Source: Herpetosiphon gulosus (GTDB lineage: Bacteria; Chloroflexota; Chloroflexia; Chloroflexales; Herpetosiphonaceae). Taken from it: DNA of 64,000 bases. The DNA is taken from positions 62,001 to 126,000 of the forward strand of contig NZ_BAABRU010000002.1 in assembly GCF_039545135.1 (NCBI RefSeq). The letters are read 5' to 3'. Of this stretch, positions 8,985 to 16,862 are shown in pieces; within the stretch, counting starts at the first letter, position 1, and every line of letters begins with the position of its first letter. The position numbers and the translations under genes are program-made. The notes below the pieces were generated by a model. It searched no databases, was not told the origin of the DNA, and was given only the letters and a program-made list of their open reading frames with translations.

Positions 8985-9096
8985 CCCTCACCCCAACCCC
9001 TCTCCCACGGCGGCGGGCGAGGGGCATCCCAATGGTCATGATCGGATGGTTCCCCCTCGCTCGCGTGCGGGAGAGGGGGCTAGGGGGTGAGGGCAT
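8985..9096. repeat. Palindromic CCCTCACCCC repeat, family A copy 1
   Basis: About 112 bases. It begins CCCTCACCCCAACCCCTCTC, has a GGGCGAGGGGCAT turn and a variable centre, then the inverted form ending GGGGGTGAGGGCATG. Near-complete copies occur at 41.1, 57.9, 61.2 and 63.9 kb. It is non-coding. Confidence 0.85.
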
Positions 9097-9148
9097 GGCA
9101 ATCGACTCTAAATTTCACCCAATCATTGTTAAAAACCTACCCTTGAAA

Positions 9149-9236
9149 GCACCCCTCTCCCACTACGGCGGGCGAGGGGCTTTTGGTTTGGTGGCTCCTC
9201 CTTGCCTCACGTGCGCGAGCAGAGGTGAGGGCATGA
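9149..9236. repeat. Family A repeat, degenerate copy
   Basis: A shorter, decayed copy next to copy 1. It retains ACCCCTCTCCCACTACGGCG and the GGTGAGGGCATG end, but the right arm is mutated. Together the two copies fill the gap between the ALDH terminator and the next promoter. Confidence 0.65.
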
Positions 9237-9299
9237 CAATCGACGACGATTCCCAGCAAAATTAATTACCATGTATTCTCTGTAATGTTCACTACAAAT

Positions 9300-9327
9300 T
9301 TGACATTTTAGCAAAAGCTTATATATT
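9300..9327 (+). promoter_or_regulatory. Sigma-A-type promoter of the TrxR-like flavoprotein
   Basis: A perfect TTGACA and a TATATT box separated by 16 bases, about 30 bases before the start codon. This is one of the clearest promoters in the window. Confidence 0.65.
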
Positions 9328-9343
9328 GATATTATGTATCAAT
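9325..9343. promoter_or_regulatory. Operator-like inverted repeat ATTGATA-N5-TATCAAT
   Basis: A perfect 7 bp inverted repeat centred just downstream of the -10 box, overlapping it and ending two bases before the AAGGGG ribosome binding site. A repressor bound here would block initiation. The form suits a MarR- or ArsR-like dimer (inference); no such regulator is encoded next to it. Confidence 0.5.
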
Positions 9344-9356
9344 AAGGGGTGTGCAA

Positions 9357-10274
9357 ATGTTTGATGTGATTATTGTTGGTGGCAGCGTGGCGGGTTTAAG
9401 TGCGGCCTTGGTTTTGGGGCGGGCGCGACGCAGTGTGTTAGTGCTCGATAGTCAGCAGCCGCGCAATGCTCAATCGCCTGGCGTGCATAATTTTCTCTCA
9501 CGTGATGGGATTTTGCCTGCTGAATTGCGCCAAATTGGCCGCGAGCAACTCAAGCCCTACCCTAGCGTGCAGGTGCGGTTCGCAACTGCTGAGCATGCCC
9601 AAGCGATCGACGGTGGTTTTGTGGTGAAGCTTGATGATGGCAGCGAAATTAGCAGCCGCAAATTGTTGCTAGCTTCGGGCGTGATCGACGAATTGCCGCC
9701 AATCGAAGGCCTCGCCGAATTATGGGGATCAAGCGTATTTCACTGCCCCTACTGCCATGGCTGGGAAGTGCGCGATCAACCGTTGGCGGTGTTAGTGCCC
9801 GATGCTGAGCGTTTGTTTCACGTTGCGACCTTGTTGCACAACTGGAGCAGCGATTTGGTGGTTTGTACCAATGGCGAGGCTCAACTTAGCCCTGAGCAAC
9901 GCCAAATCTTGGCGAAACTCAATTTGTCAATTCGCGAAGATCGCTTGGTTGGGATTGAACAAGCCGCTGGGCAATTGACCCATTTGATCTTTGATCAAGG
10001 CGAGCCATTGGCCCGCAGCGGTTTGTTGATTGGCGTACCTCAACGCCAACGTAGCCAACTACCAGCCCAACTAGGCTGTGAAGTTTCCGATAATCCCCAT
10101 ATGCCAGGCTTGATCAAGGTGCAAATGTTGGGACAAACCAGCGTGCCAGGCGTGTATGCTGCTGGTGATGCGACCGCAGGCATGCAACAAGCAATCAATG
10201 CAGCGGCAGGAGGCGCGATGGCAGGCGCAGGCATCAACCATGAACTAATTCAAGATATGCTCAAACAGCTTTAG
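9357..10274 (+). CDS. Thioredoxin-reductase-like FAD oxidoreductase with CPYC motif
   Basis: 305 aa. A GTG two codons upstream sits too close to the AAGGGG site; this ATG is 7 bases away. FAD-binding GGSVAG is near residue 8, C130-P-Y-C133 followed by HGWE is the redox centre, and the C-terminal GVYAAGDA motif binds FAD. The central NADPH site, normally GxGxxA, reads VLVPDAERLF, so NADPH binding is doubtful. That combination resembles dithiol oxidases such as GliT more than true TrxR (inference). It is convergent with msrA and overlaps it by 14 bases; both handle thiol or sulfur redox, so the pairing may be meaningful. Confidence 0.82.
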   Translation: MFDVIIVGGSVAGLSAALVLGRARRSVLVLDSQQPRNAQSPGVHNFLSRDGILPAELRQIGREQLKPYPSVQVRFATAEHAQAIDGGFVVKLDDGSEISSRKLLLASGVIDELPPIEGLAELWGSSVFHCPYCHGWEVRDQPLAVLVPDAERLFHVATLLHNWSSDLVVCTNGEAQLSPEQRQILAKLNLSIREDRLVGIEQAAGQLTHLIFDQGEPLARSGLLIGVPQRQRSQLPAQLGCEVSDNPHMPGLIKVQMLGQTSVPGVYAAGDATAGMQQAINAAAGGAMAGAGINHELIQDMLKQL

Positions 10275-10716
10275 AACGGCGTTCAAAGCGATCACGCCAT
10301 TTGCGATAGCACTGTTGATGATATTCTTCGGCGGGGTAAAACGGCAAATCCAGCCCGAATTCGACGAAGTAATCAACAAGCTGTGGTTGAGCTAGCTTAC
10401 TGGCCAGAGCTAGCTCCAACTGAGCAGCATTGCTACAAATAATTATTGCTCGATATTGTGGGTCGGGGCTGGCTGGTGGCTCTAGCATAGCCCAAAAGTG
10501 GGTTAATAGTTCATTGAAACTGATGATCGCTGGATCAACATGTAATTCAACCACTTCGGCATGACCTGTCGATCCTGCGCAAACATCCTCATAGCTTGGC
10601 TGCGCTATCCAGCCACCAGCATAGCCAGTTTGAGTTTGGACAATGCCTGCAAGCGATCCAAAAGCCGCTTCAACTCCCCAAAAACAACCAGCGCCAACAA
10701 TAATTCGTTCGAGCAT
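10261..10716 (-). CDS. msrA: Peptide methionine-(S)-sulfoxide reductase MsrA
   Basis: 151 aa. The catalytic GCFWG has Cys11; GHAEVVEL carries the active-site Glu; EEYHQQCY near 133-140 supplies the resolving region. It reduces methionine-S-sulfoxide in proteins using thioredoxin. Odd: the strongly conserved HDPT...GxDxGxQYR loop is cut to EPPASPDPQYRA, several residues short, so the active-site Asp/Tyr spacing is altered. A truncated second copy of the first 35 codons lies 2.4 kb away in the same orientation. Confidence 0.88.
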   Translation of the reverse strand: MLERIIVGAGCFWGVEAAFGSLAGIVQTQTGYAGGWIAQPSYEDVCAGSTGHAEVVELHVDPAIISFNELLTHFWAMLEPPASPDPQYRAIIICSNAAQLELALASKLAQPQLVDYFVEFGLDLPFYPAEEYHQQCYRKWRDRFERRSKAV

Positions 10717-10792
10717 TGTGCATACCTATCGCTAGTGGAATCGCGGTGATGTCGCCAATCCAGCGGGAATAGGGATGGTGAACTGATTTAGG

Positions 10793-10924
10793 GCGGCAGA
10801 CGTGCCGCATACACGCACGGTCGTCTGCCGCATGGGCAATATGCTGTTTTGAGCCACTGGCGCAATAGGCCTAATGCTAATCTGAGATCGCGTCCGATCT
10901 GGGCAGCGGTTTACTCAGCATTAG
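10793..10924. other. Strongly structured intergenic segment
   Basis: Two nested stem systems. The first pairs GCGGCAGACG with CGTCTGCCGC (10 bp) and contains an inner CGTGC/GCACG stem. The second pairs CTAATG and CTGAG with CTCAG and CATTAG around an inner ATCG-CGTC-CGAT hairpin. It lies between msrA and the first island gene. It could be a terminator region, a small RNA or a decayed mobile-element end; no long T run follows either stem. Confidence 0.45.
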
Positions 10925-10956
10925 AGCCAACTCATCACATCCAGAGTTACGTTAAA

Positions 10957-11391
10957 TCAGCTTTCCTGCCATGGAGTTCGGATAAAACGACCGATAGCAT
11001 TCCAACAAAGATGTACAAGCCAGGATAGCAACATTAGTTCTGCATATCTTTGCACATATCCGCGAGGAACTAACTCCCACGCCTCAGGACGATAGCCTTC
11101 GATAAACAGCAATACCACACTATATGAAATCACGCTATTGACGATCGAAACACTCAACTTTTTGGAATATACTGCGCAAGCGATCAGTGAGCCAACACCA
11201 TAGACAGCGTAGACAAACATACGCTGTCTCACAGTATCGAGACGAGGCATTATCAAGTACTGTGGACTCACGCCAAGCACCGGTTCACGTAAAAATGTGA
11301 ATAGGGTTGCAGATACAAGAACTCCAGCAAGCAGTGACAATACTATTCGGAGGGCTACGTTGGATTGCTGTGCACTAGGAACATTATACAT
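10957..11391 (-). CDS. Orphan four-helix membrane protein
   Basis: 144 aa, family not recognised. Four hydrophobic stretches, near residues 12-31, 58-74, 80-98 and 118-132, predict an integral membrane protein with short loops. It is the last of three leftward genes that differ in style from their neighbours, and lies about 55 bases from the next one upstream. The gene could be a small membrane subunit or an immunity-type protein, but nothing in the sequence decides it. Confidence 0.65.
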   Translation of the reverse strand: MYNVPSAQQSNVALRIVLSLLAGVLVSATLFTFLREPVLGVSPQYLIMPRLDTVRQRMFVYAVYGVGSLIACAVYSKKLSVSIVNSVISYSVVLLFIEGYRPEAWELVPRGYVQRYAELMLLSWLVHLCWNAIGRFIRTPWQES

Positions 11392-11445
11392 ATCATTCTT
11401 CTCTAAAGCGCTATCCTCTTGTGAAAAGCGCTTTACTCCATAATG

Positions 11446-12123
11446 CTACCAATTCATATCCCAATAAGGAGAAGGAAGATTGACCGTAGTTATAGCTAGG
11501 TCATATTTCTTTTGCAATTTTTGGATAAGCTGGCTTGCAGTCAAATCTACCATGTAAACAGATTTATCATTGGCCATGGAGTCGAGATTGGCGACACGAA
11601 GATCAATAAAACCAGTAATTACCAGAACCCCCTTAGCAGTTTGATCAGCTGCAAGTTTTTGCTGAATCTGTGCTTCTGAAGAAATGATATCACTTTCAGG
11701 CCATTCAACAAACGAGTGTTTCTTATTTGTGCTATCGACAACCCCAATAATATATGACTCAAGGTTAATATTCTGCGCATCGATAATAGATTGAGCCTTC
11801 TCGATAGTAACTGGCTCATTGAACGTGATATTTACTGGAATGACACCAACATCGCTCTTGGCATTCCGCGTAAGATTGTTGTTATGCTTCTTATACTGAT
11901 CCTTTATATTTTCATTATTGAAGTCAACAGCAACGTCTACTCTTGCTAAATTAGAGCAAGTTGATCCAATGAGTGCATATGTATAAAGCCGATCATCGGA
12001 AACACCTTCTTCAATCATAATTTTCTTGCACTTAGCAGATTTTGAGTCACTATCTACAGCAAACGTCTGAGCTATAAATAGTAAAGATAAAATAACTCCA
12101 GCCGTCTTAATATACTTAAGCAT
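11446..12123 (-). CDS. Orphan secreted protein
   Basis: 225 aa. A clear N-terminal signal sequence (KY-I-K then a hydrophobic core, cut likely after FAVDS or FA) is followed by a Lys/Asn-rich region with two cysteines at about 33 and 57, which may pair outside the cell. GGAGAA precedes the ATG. The gene is visibly more AT-rich than most of the window, with many AAT, AAA and ATT codons. The family is not recognised. It lies 24 bases downstream of the next secreted protein gene, so the two are probably co-transcribed. Confidence 0.7.
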   Translation of the reverse strand: MLKYIKTAGVILSLLFIAQTFAVDSDSKSAKCKKIMIEEGVSDDRLYTYALIGSTCSNLARVDVAVDFNNENIKDQYKKHNNNLTRNAKSDVGVIPVNITFNEPVTIEKAQSIIDAQNINLESYIIGVVDSTNKKHSFVEWPESDIISSEAQIQQKLAADQTAKGVLVITGFIDLRVANLDSMANDKSVYMVDLTASQLIQKLQKKYDLAITTVNLPSPYWDMNW

Positions 12124-12147
12124 TACTATTCTCCTATAACTATAAAG

Positions 12148-12666
12148 CTATCGATTGTACCAATATTTTTCTTTTTCGAGCCACCAGTGGCCAAGTCCCG
12201 CCTCCATGCTGATATTAATCTCTCCATCAATGAATCCTGTTTTTCGAGCATCGAAGTACACTTGCCAATAATATTGACGATCTACCACAACACCCGTTTC
12301 CCTGATATCTAACTCGGTTTCTTCAAAGATTGCAGCATCCCCACAATCGTTATACCGATAGACACCATTGTTAGGAACATCAGTTTGATGCGCATTAACA
12401 TGAACTTGATCAGGCTCTTGTGGACCATCTATCCGATCGCAATCTGCAGTCCAATCAAAGCGTGCATCCCAGTTCAATAAATTAACTTTGGCATTGAGAT
12501 TCCATGAAAAGGAACTATAAGCGACAACACCTTGAGACCCATGCCACCACGTTGTAGAACCTGTAGAAGGAGCAAAGGCTGGTCGAGTCCCCTCCCAAGC
12601 ATTGCTGATTGAGGGAATAAGAGTCAAAACTGCTACAACCGCCAAAAGAAATTTCCGACTGATCAT
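12148..12666 (-). CDS. Orphan secreted protein, Trp-rich
   Basis: 172 aa. Signal peptide of about 23 residues (MISRKF then a hydrophobic core ending SNA). The mature part is rich in Trp, Tyr and Asp, with two cysteines in acidic contexts, and looks like a small beta-rich exported domain. AGGAG precedes the ATG. It is the first gene of the island operon. No known family recognised; a surface or extracellular role is inferred only from the signal peptide. Confidence 0.7.
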   Translation of the reverse strand: MISRKFLLAVVAVLTLIPSISNAWEGTRPAFAPSTGSTTWWHGSQGVVAYSSFSWNLNAKVNLLNWDARFDWTADCDRIDGPQEPDQVHVNAHQTDVPNNGVYRYNDCGDAAIFEETELDIRETGVVVDRQYYWQVYFDARKTGFIDGEINISMEAGLGHWWLEKEKYWYNR

Positions 12667-13014
12667 ATGTACTCCTAGAAACCGTTGTGTCGGCCAATTC
12701 CGAACACAGCATCAATACTACCAACGCACTGCTCAGATCAATCTGATAAATCTGTAACAATCCTGTAACACCTTTTTTGTTCATCGAGAAAGCGGCGAAA
12801 CGCGCGAAGATCAGAAAAAATGTTGCAATATCCGTGACCTATGGGCGAGTATGAAAAGTCGGAGACAGGGGCATCTGGCGGCATTGTTGCATGAGGTTGG
12901 GCGTGAAATGCTATGACGAAAAGCAGTACGCTATGGCGCAAAGCAGTTTAATGGCTGAGGATTTCGAAGCCGACGCTCTCGACGTATCGTGCTGCCAACA
13001 AACAGATGGGAAGA
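12667..13014. other. Non-coding stretch upstream of the island operon
   Basis: About 350 bases with no convincing gene. A possible 67-codon frame on the minus strand has no ribosome binding site or recognisable sequence. The promoter of the leftward island operon must lie here, but I see no clean -35/-10 pair. Confidence 0.5.
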
Positions 13015-13118
13015 CCACCAGCATAGCCAGCTTGAGTTTGGACAATGCCTGCAAGCTCCCCAAAAGCTGCTTCAATTCCCCAAAAACAACCAGCACCAAC
13101 AATTATCCGTTCGTTCAT
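13015..13118 (-). pseudogene. Truncated msrA 5' fragment
   Basis: Reads MNERIIVGAGCFWG then IEAAFGELAGIVQTQ and breaks off after GYAGG. By eye 93 of 104 bases match the start of the intact msrA, which has the same orientation. After the break the similarity stops and no downstream msrA sequence is found. It is a remnant of a duplicated or displaced msrA, and marks the right edge of the 2.4 kb island. Confidence 0.85.
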
Positions 13119-13497
13119 ACAACCTACCTTAGCAGAAATTAGCTAAACTGCCTAATTGCTTGGGCATTATTGATAGTAGTAACAGTGCAGCTTGATCAAA
13201 AACTCTAATTCTAGGCGTATGACTGCCGAAAATTTAAATAAAAATGTACAAACTGCACAAATCAAAGCATGAATAGTTTAGGCAACATGGCGATAAATCT
13301 TACTAGATTGTTTAGATAAGATAGTGACACATCAGTAATGAACCAAACAAAATATCGAAACCGACCCAAACACTAGCATTATTGCACAAATGCCTCTCGG
13401 CATATTGCTCGAATGTGCAGTTACCTCGCACGTTGGTCATACTCGATGAACTCCACCGAAATCTTCAATGGCGAAGCATTTGTTAGCTTGATCAAAC

Positions 13498-13517
13498 CAA
13501 TGGGTACCGACCCATTG
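13498..13517 (+). promoter_or_regulatory. Hairpin in the amt leader
   Basis: CAATGGGT and ACCCATTG form a perfect 8 bp stem with a 4-base loop, about 58 bases before the amt start. No T run follows, so it is not a terminator. The rest of the roughly 430-base gap from the msrA fragment to amt is AT-rich, holds no gene I can support and must contain the amt promoter. Confidence 0.45.
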
Positions 13518-13575
13518 CTTGATCGTCGTGTATCGCATCGTAGCCAATCATTACCCGTCATCAAGGGAGGTTCTA

Positions 13576-14982
13576 ATGTTTCGACGACGACGCTGGATTG
13601 TACCCGCAGCAGTTGCTTCGCTAGCAATACCCACTGCAACCTTTGCCCAAGAAGCCGCACCGGTAGCAACCGAAACAATCACCACCCAAATTGATATTAT
13701 TTGGTTGTTGATTGCAGCGGTCTTGGTCTTTTTCATGCAGGCAGGCTTTGCCTTGGTGGAAAGTGGCTTTACTCGTTCTAAGAATGCAGCCAACATCTTG
13801 ATGAAAAACTTGATGGATTTTTGTGTTGGCACGGTGTTGTTCTTTGCAATTGGCTTTGGCTTGATGTATGGTGCATCAGCAGGTGGCTTCATCGGCACCG
13901 ACAACTTCTTCCTCAGCAACTTTAGCCCAGCAACTGGCAGCGGCAAAGATTGGGTTGGTTTCTTCTTCCAATTGGTGTTTGCCGCCACCGCCGCCACAAT
14001 TGTGTCGGGCGCGGTCGCCGAACGCTTCAAATTTATCTCTTACCTGATTTACAGCGCCATCATCTGTGGCATTGTCTACCCAATTTCGGGTCACTGGCAA
14101 TGGGGTGGCGGTTGGTTGTTTGAGCTTGGTTTTATCGACTTTGCTGGCTCGACAATTGTGCATAGCGTTGGTGGCTGGGCTGCCTTAGCAGGTACGATTT
14201 TGCTTGGGCCACGCTTAGGTAAATTCAACAAAGATGGATCAAGCAACGTTATTCCAGGCCACAGTTTGACCCTTGGCGTGCTTGGGGTCTTTATTCTGTG
14301 GGTTGGCTGGTTTGGCTTCAACCCAGGTAGCACCCTCTCGGGCATGAACGAAAGCATTGGCTATATCGCCGTCACTACCAACATGGCCGCCGCCGTTGGC
14401 GCACTCTCAGCCTTGATCATCAACTGGTTGATCACTGGTCACCCTGATACGAGCGTTGCTGCCAACGGTGCATTGGCTGGTTTGGTCGCGATTACCGCAG
14501 GCTGTGCCAATGTTACCCCAGTTGGTGCATTGTTCATCGGCTTGCTCGGCGGGATCATCTTCGTCTATGGTTCGATCTTCCTTGAAAAAGTCTTGAAACT
14601 CGATGACCCAGTTGGTGCAATTCCGGTTCACTGTTTCAATGGGATTTTCGGAACCTTGGCAGTAGGCTTGTTTGCTAGCCCCGCTGTTGGTGGCTTGACT
14701 GGCATGGGCGATGCTGCTGGCTTGTTCTATGGCGGTGGTTTGGGTCTGCTTGGCACGCAAGCGATTGGGGTTTTGGCAGTTGGCGCTTGGGCCTTCACAA
14801 CCATGTTCATCGTTTTCTATGTGCTGAAAAAGACCTTGGGCATTCGGGTTTCCGAGCAAGAAGAAATCGAAGGCTTGGATATTTCCGAGCACGACACGGT
14901 TTCGTACCCAGAGTTTGGCACGCCTGTTGCTGGCGTAGCTGGTGCTCGCTCAATGATGCCGGAACTTTCTTCAACCAAATAA
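13576..14982 (+). CDS. amt: Ammonium transporter Amt
   Basis: 468 aa from this ATG, which GGGAGG precedes by 5 bases; a longer in-frame start has no such site. A signal peptide (RRRRW then a hydrophobic core ending FAQ) is followed by 11 membrane segments. Family marks: ALVESGFTRSKNAANIL in the first helices, and the twin pore histidines in TIVHSVGGWAAL and VHCFNGIFGTL. It conducts ammonium or ammonia into the cell. The PII gene glnK, often paired with amt, is absent here, so regulation by PII would have to act in trans. Confidence 0.95.
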   Translation: MFRRRRWIVPAAVASLAIPTATFAQEAAPVATETITTQIDIIWLLIAAVLVFFMQAGFALVESGFTRSKNAANILMKNLMDFCVGTVLFFAIGFGLMYGASAGGFIGTDNFFLSNFSPATGSGKDWVGFFFQLVFAATAATIVSGAVAERFKFISYLIYSAIICGIVYPISGHWQWGGGWLFELGFIDFAGSTIVHSVGGWAALAGTILLGPRLGKFNKDGSSNVIPGHSLTLGVLGVFILWVGWFGFNPGSTLSGMNESIGYIAVTTNMAAAVGALSALIINWLITGHPDTSVAANGALAGLVAITAGCANVTPVGALFIGLLGGIIFVYGSIFLEKVLKLDDPVGAIPVHCFNGIFGTLAVGLFASPAVGGLTGMGDAAGLFYGGGLGLLGTQAIGVLAVGAWAFTTMFIVFYVLKKTLGIRVSEQEEIEGLDISEHDTVSYPEFGTPVAGVAGARSMMPELSSTK

Positions 14983-14995
14983 ACCAATGCAAGTA

Positions 14996-15026
14996 TGCGC
15001 TGATTGAGCCAGCCTCAGTCAGCGCA
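14996..15026 (+). other. Hairpin between amt and the next gene
   Basis: TGCGCTGA and TCAGCGCA, 8 bp, loop of 15 bases. No T tract. It could stabilise the amt 3' end or act as a weak terminator before the downstream ribosome binding site. Confidence 0.4.
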
Positions 15027-15048
15027 TCGTTAGCATCAAGGAGCGATT

Positions 15049-15972
15049 ATGCAACTTGCAGTCAGCGCCAAACCTGAAACTCCCCTCCAACCCTATGTGG
15101 TGAGCGCCGATTATGCCCCTGGCACGTTGATTCAGCAGCAAACTTTAGAATTGCCGATCTATCACTCACCTGAGCAAAAACTCTACGAATTGGAGATTGC
15201 AGGCTTTCGGGTTGAGGATGCTGATCCTGAGACGGCTTTACGTCAAGCAGTGCCTGTACTCAAAGCCTTGGTCAACTTGGCCCGCCTCCCAACCTACGTG
15301 TTTATTGCCCGCCGTTCGCGTCAAGTTTATCCCATTTATAGCATTGGTGATGATGTGCTGGCAACAACCCCTGGTGGCCCAGTTTTTCGCCATGTTGAGC
15401 TTGCCAAAGTGCGCGAATATTTGAATGAATATTTGCATTTGACTGGGGTGCTTGGCCGACCTGGCGCGAGCGATAAGCTGCACGTGCGCGGCGTTGATGC
15501 CAAAACAATGGGCTTGATTCGCCCGACCTGTTATTTCAAAAAGCGGATTACTGGCCAAACCGATTTCTGGGCACCTGTGTTTGCCAATGATCAAGAACTG
15601 TATGCCTTTGCGGCGAGCAAGCGCCATGCAGTGCCCTTGAGCGAGCCAAACGCCTTGATGGGCTTGCATGCCTTGGTCGCCAAAGCCTTGATCAAAGACA
15701 AACGACTGTTCCACGAACACGATCTACGGGTTGACCGCATGTTTGCTGAGCCGTGGGAAATTTGGAAAAAAGATTTAACTGCGGTCAATGAGCCAATTGT
15801 GCTGGGCGCTGTTAGCTTAAATGTCTATCAATATGGCCCAACTTGGCTCGCCGTTGAAAAACGCCGCGATCGCGATGAACTACGCCCAAGCTTGTTCCTT
15901 GGCGAGAATCTCTACGATCTGACGGCGCGGGTAACTGCCGACTTCAAACGGCGCGGCCTGATTGCTGAATAA
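15049..15972 (+). CDS. Conserved-looking orphan cytoplasmic protein
   Basis: 307 aa, no signal or membrane segment, no motif I recognise. AAGGAG sits 6 bases before the ATG and base composition and codon use match the housekeeping genes, so it is a real gene. Blocks rich in Tyr, Arg and Pro (PTYVFIARRSRQVYPIY, RVDRMFAEPWEIWKKD) suggest a compact globular protein. It follows amt by 66 bases in the same direction across a hairpin, so partial co-transcription is possible. Confidence 0.7.
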   Translation: MQLAVSAKPETPLQPYVVSADYAPGTLIQQQTLELPIYHSPEQKLYELEIAGFRVEDADPETALRQAVPVLKALVNLARLPTYVFIARRSRQVYPIYSIGDDVLATTPGGPVFRHVELAKVREYLNEYLHLTGVLGRPGASDKLHVRGVDAKTMGLIRPTCYFKKRITGQTDFWAPVFANDQELYAFAASKRHAVPLSEPNALMGLHALVAKALIKDKRLFHEHDLRVDRMFAEPWEIWKKDLTAVNEPIVLGAVSLNVYQYGPTWLAVEKRRDRDELRPSLFLGENLYDLTARVTADFKRRGLIAE

Positions 15973-15978
15973 TCCACG

Positions 15979-16007
15979 AGCTGGCTTTCAAATGCTGGAA
16001 GCCAGCT
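15979..16007. terminator. Shared terminator hairpin between convergent genes
   Basis: AGCTGGCTT and AAGCCAGCT form a perfect 9 bp stem with an 11-base loop. It sits exactly between two convergent stop codons. The T runs are poor on both sides. Confidence 0.55.
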
Positions 16008-16548
16008 ACTTGGTAAACCCATATTTGGCGATCATCGCGCGAATGGTGGTGATATTACGGGCAGTTCCGGCCTGTTTGAGCGCCCGCTCCAATTTTGCCC
16101 CACTAAACTTGCTTTCCCCCCGTTGTTTATGCCGCAACCACCAAACATGTCGCCCTGTGATCCGAAATGTATCCAACTCACTTTGATACTGGTCTAGCCG
16201 CGCCTGGGCTTCGGCATCTAGTTCGTGCTGCACAAAGGTCACATAGATCGCTGCTTGCGGATCGATCTCGCTTGGCGTAAATGGGCAAGCTTGTTCAAGC
16301 TCGGCCAATTCGGCGGCAGAACGCAGAAATGTTGCGACTGCAAAGCCAAAACGGGCCTCAAGTTGGGTTGCAATCAAGTGCTCGGCCTCGGCATAGCTTT
16401 GGGTTGGATCATCAAAAACCACATTGCCCGATTGAATATAGGTCTGAACATTGGTAAAACCATGGGCCAGCAAAACAGCCCGTAAATCTTCCATTTTCAC
16501 AAAGTGGTTGGTAATGTTGATTGCGCGTAAAAAGGCAATGGTGCTCAT
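16006..16548 (-). CDS. DUF1697 family protein
   Basis: 180 aa, the normal size for DUF1697. The typical opening TIAFLRAINI and the YIQSGNVVFD motif near residue 40-50 are present, as is the LxRITGRHVWWLRH-like C-terminal motif. GAGGTAACA precedes this ATG; a longer in-frame start runs into repeat sequence and is rejected. The family has a ferredoxin-like fold and no settled function. The gene stands alone. Confidence 0.85.
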   Translation of the reverse strand: MSTIAFLRAINITNHFVKMEDLRAVLLAHGFTNVQTYIQSGNVVFDDPTQSYAEAEHLIATQLEARFGFAVATFLRSAAELAELEQACPFTPSEIDPQAAIYVTFVQHELDAEAQARLDQYQSELDTFRITGRHVWWLRHKQRGESKFSGAKLERALKQAGTARNITTIRAMIAKYGFTK

Positions 16549-16565
16549 TGTTACCTCGCGTGTAG

Positions 16566-16746
16566 AGAACATAGAACAGAGAGCATAGAACATACAATCT
16601 ATTGTAACCGCAGCGGTGCAGAGCTTTTTTAACCACGAAGAGCACGAAGGACACGAAGGTACATTCCCAGTTACAGATTATGTTAAGTCAATACTTATTA
16701 GTTAAGCTCCTGCGCCCTGATCCCCGACCCCTGATCCCTAGCCCCT
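16566..16746. repeat. Mixed short-word repeat cluster
   Basis: Three word families in a row: AGAACATAGAACA, ACCACGAAGAGCACGAAGGA, and CCCTGATCCCCGACCCCTGA. The same three recur together at 27.8, 37.6 and 54.5 kb. The cluster fills the gap before the BTAD regulator; no gene lies in it. Confidence 0.7.
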
Positions 16747-16862
16747 CTTTTGATTTTTGCCTTCTGCCTTTTGATTTTCGTGGCTCTGCTATAATATTGC
16801 TTCAAGGCTCAGCCACCCCACCTGCTTCGACCAACCATCACCTCACCGCTGAGGAGTAGCGT

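Noticed and set aside
12738-12941. 67-codon frame on the minus strand upstream of the island operon
   Set aside because: No ribosome binding site, no recognisable motif, and it runs into a region with no coding signal.
13143-13575. Riboswitch or glutamine-responsive RNA before amt
   Set aside because: One simple 8 bp hairpin was seen, but no known aptamer core or terminator/antiterminator pair.
13413-13694. Short frame overlapping the amt start on the plus strand
   Set aside because: It covers the leader hairpin and the amt start in another frame, and has no start signal of its own.
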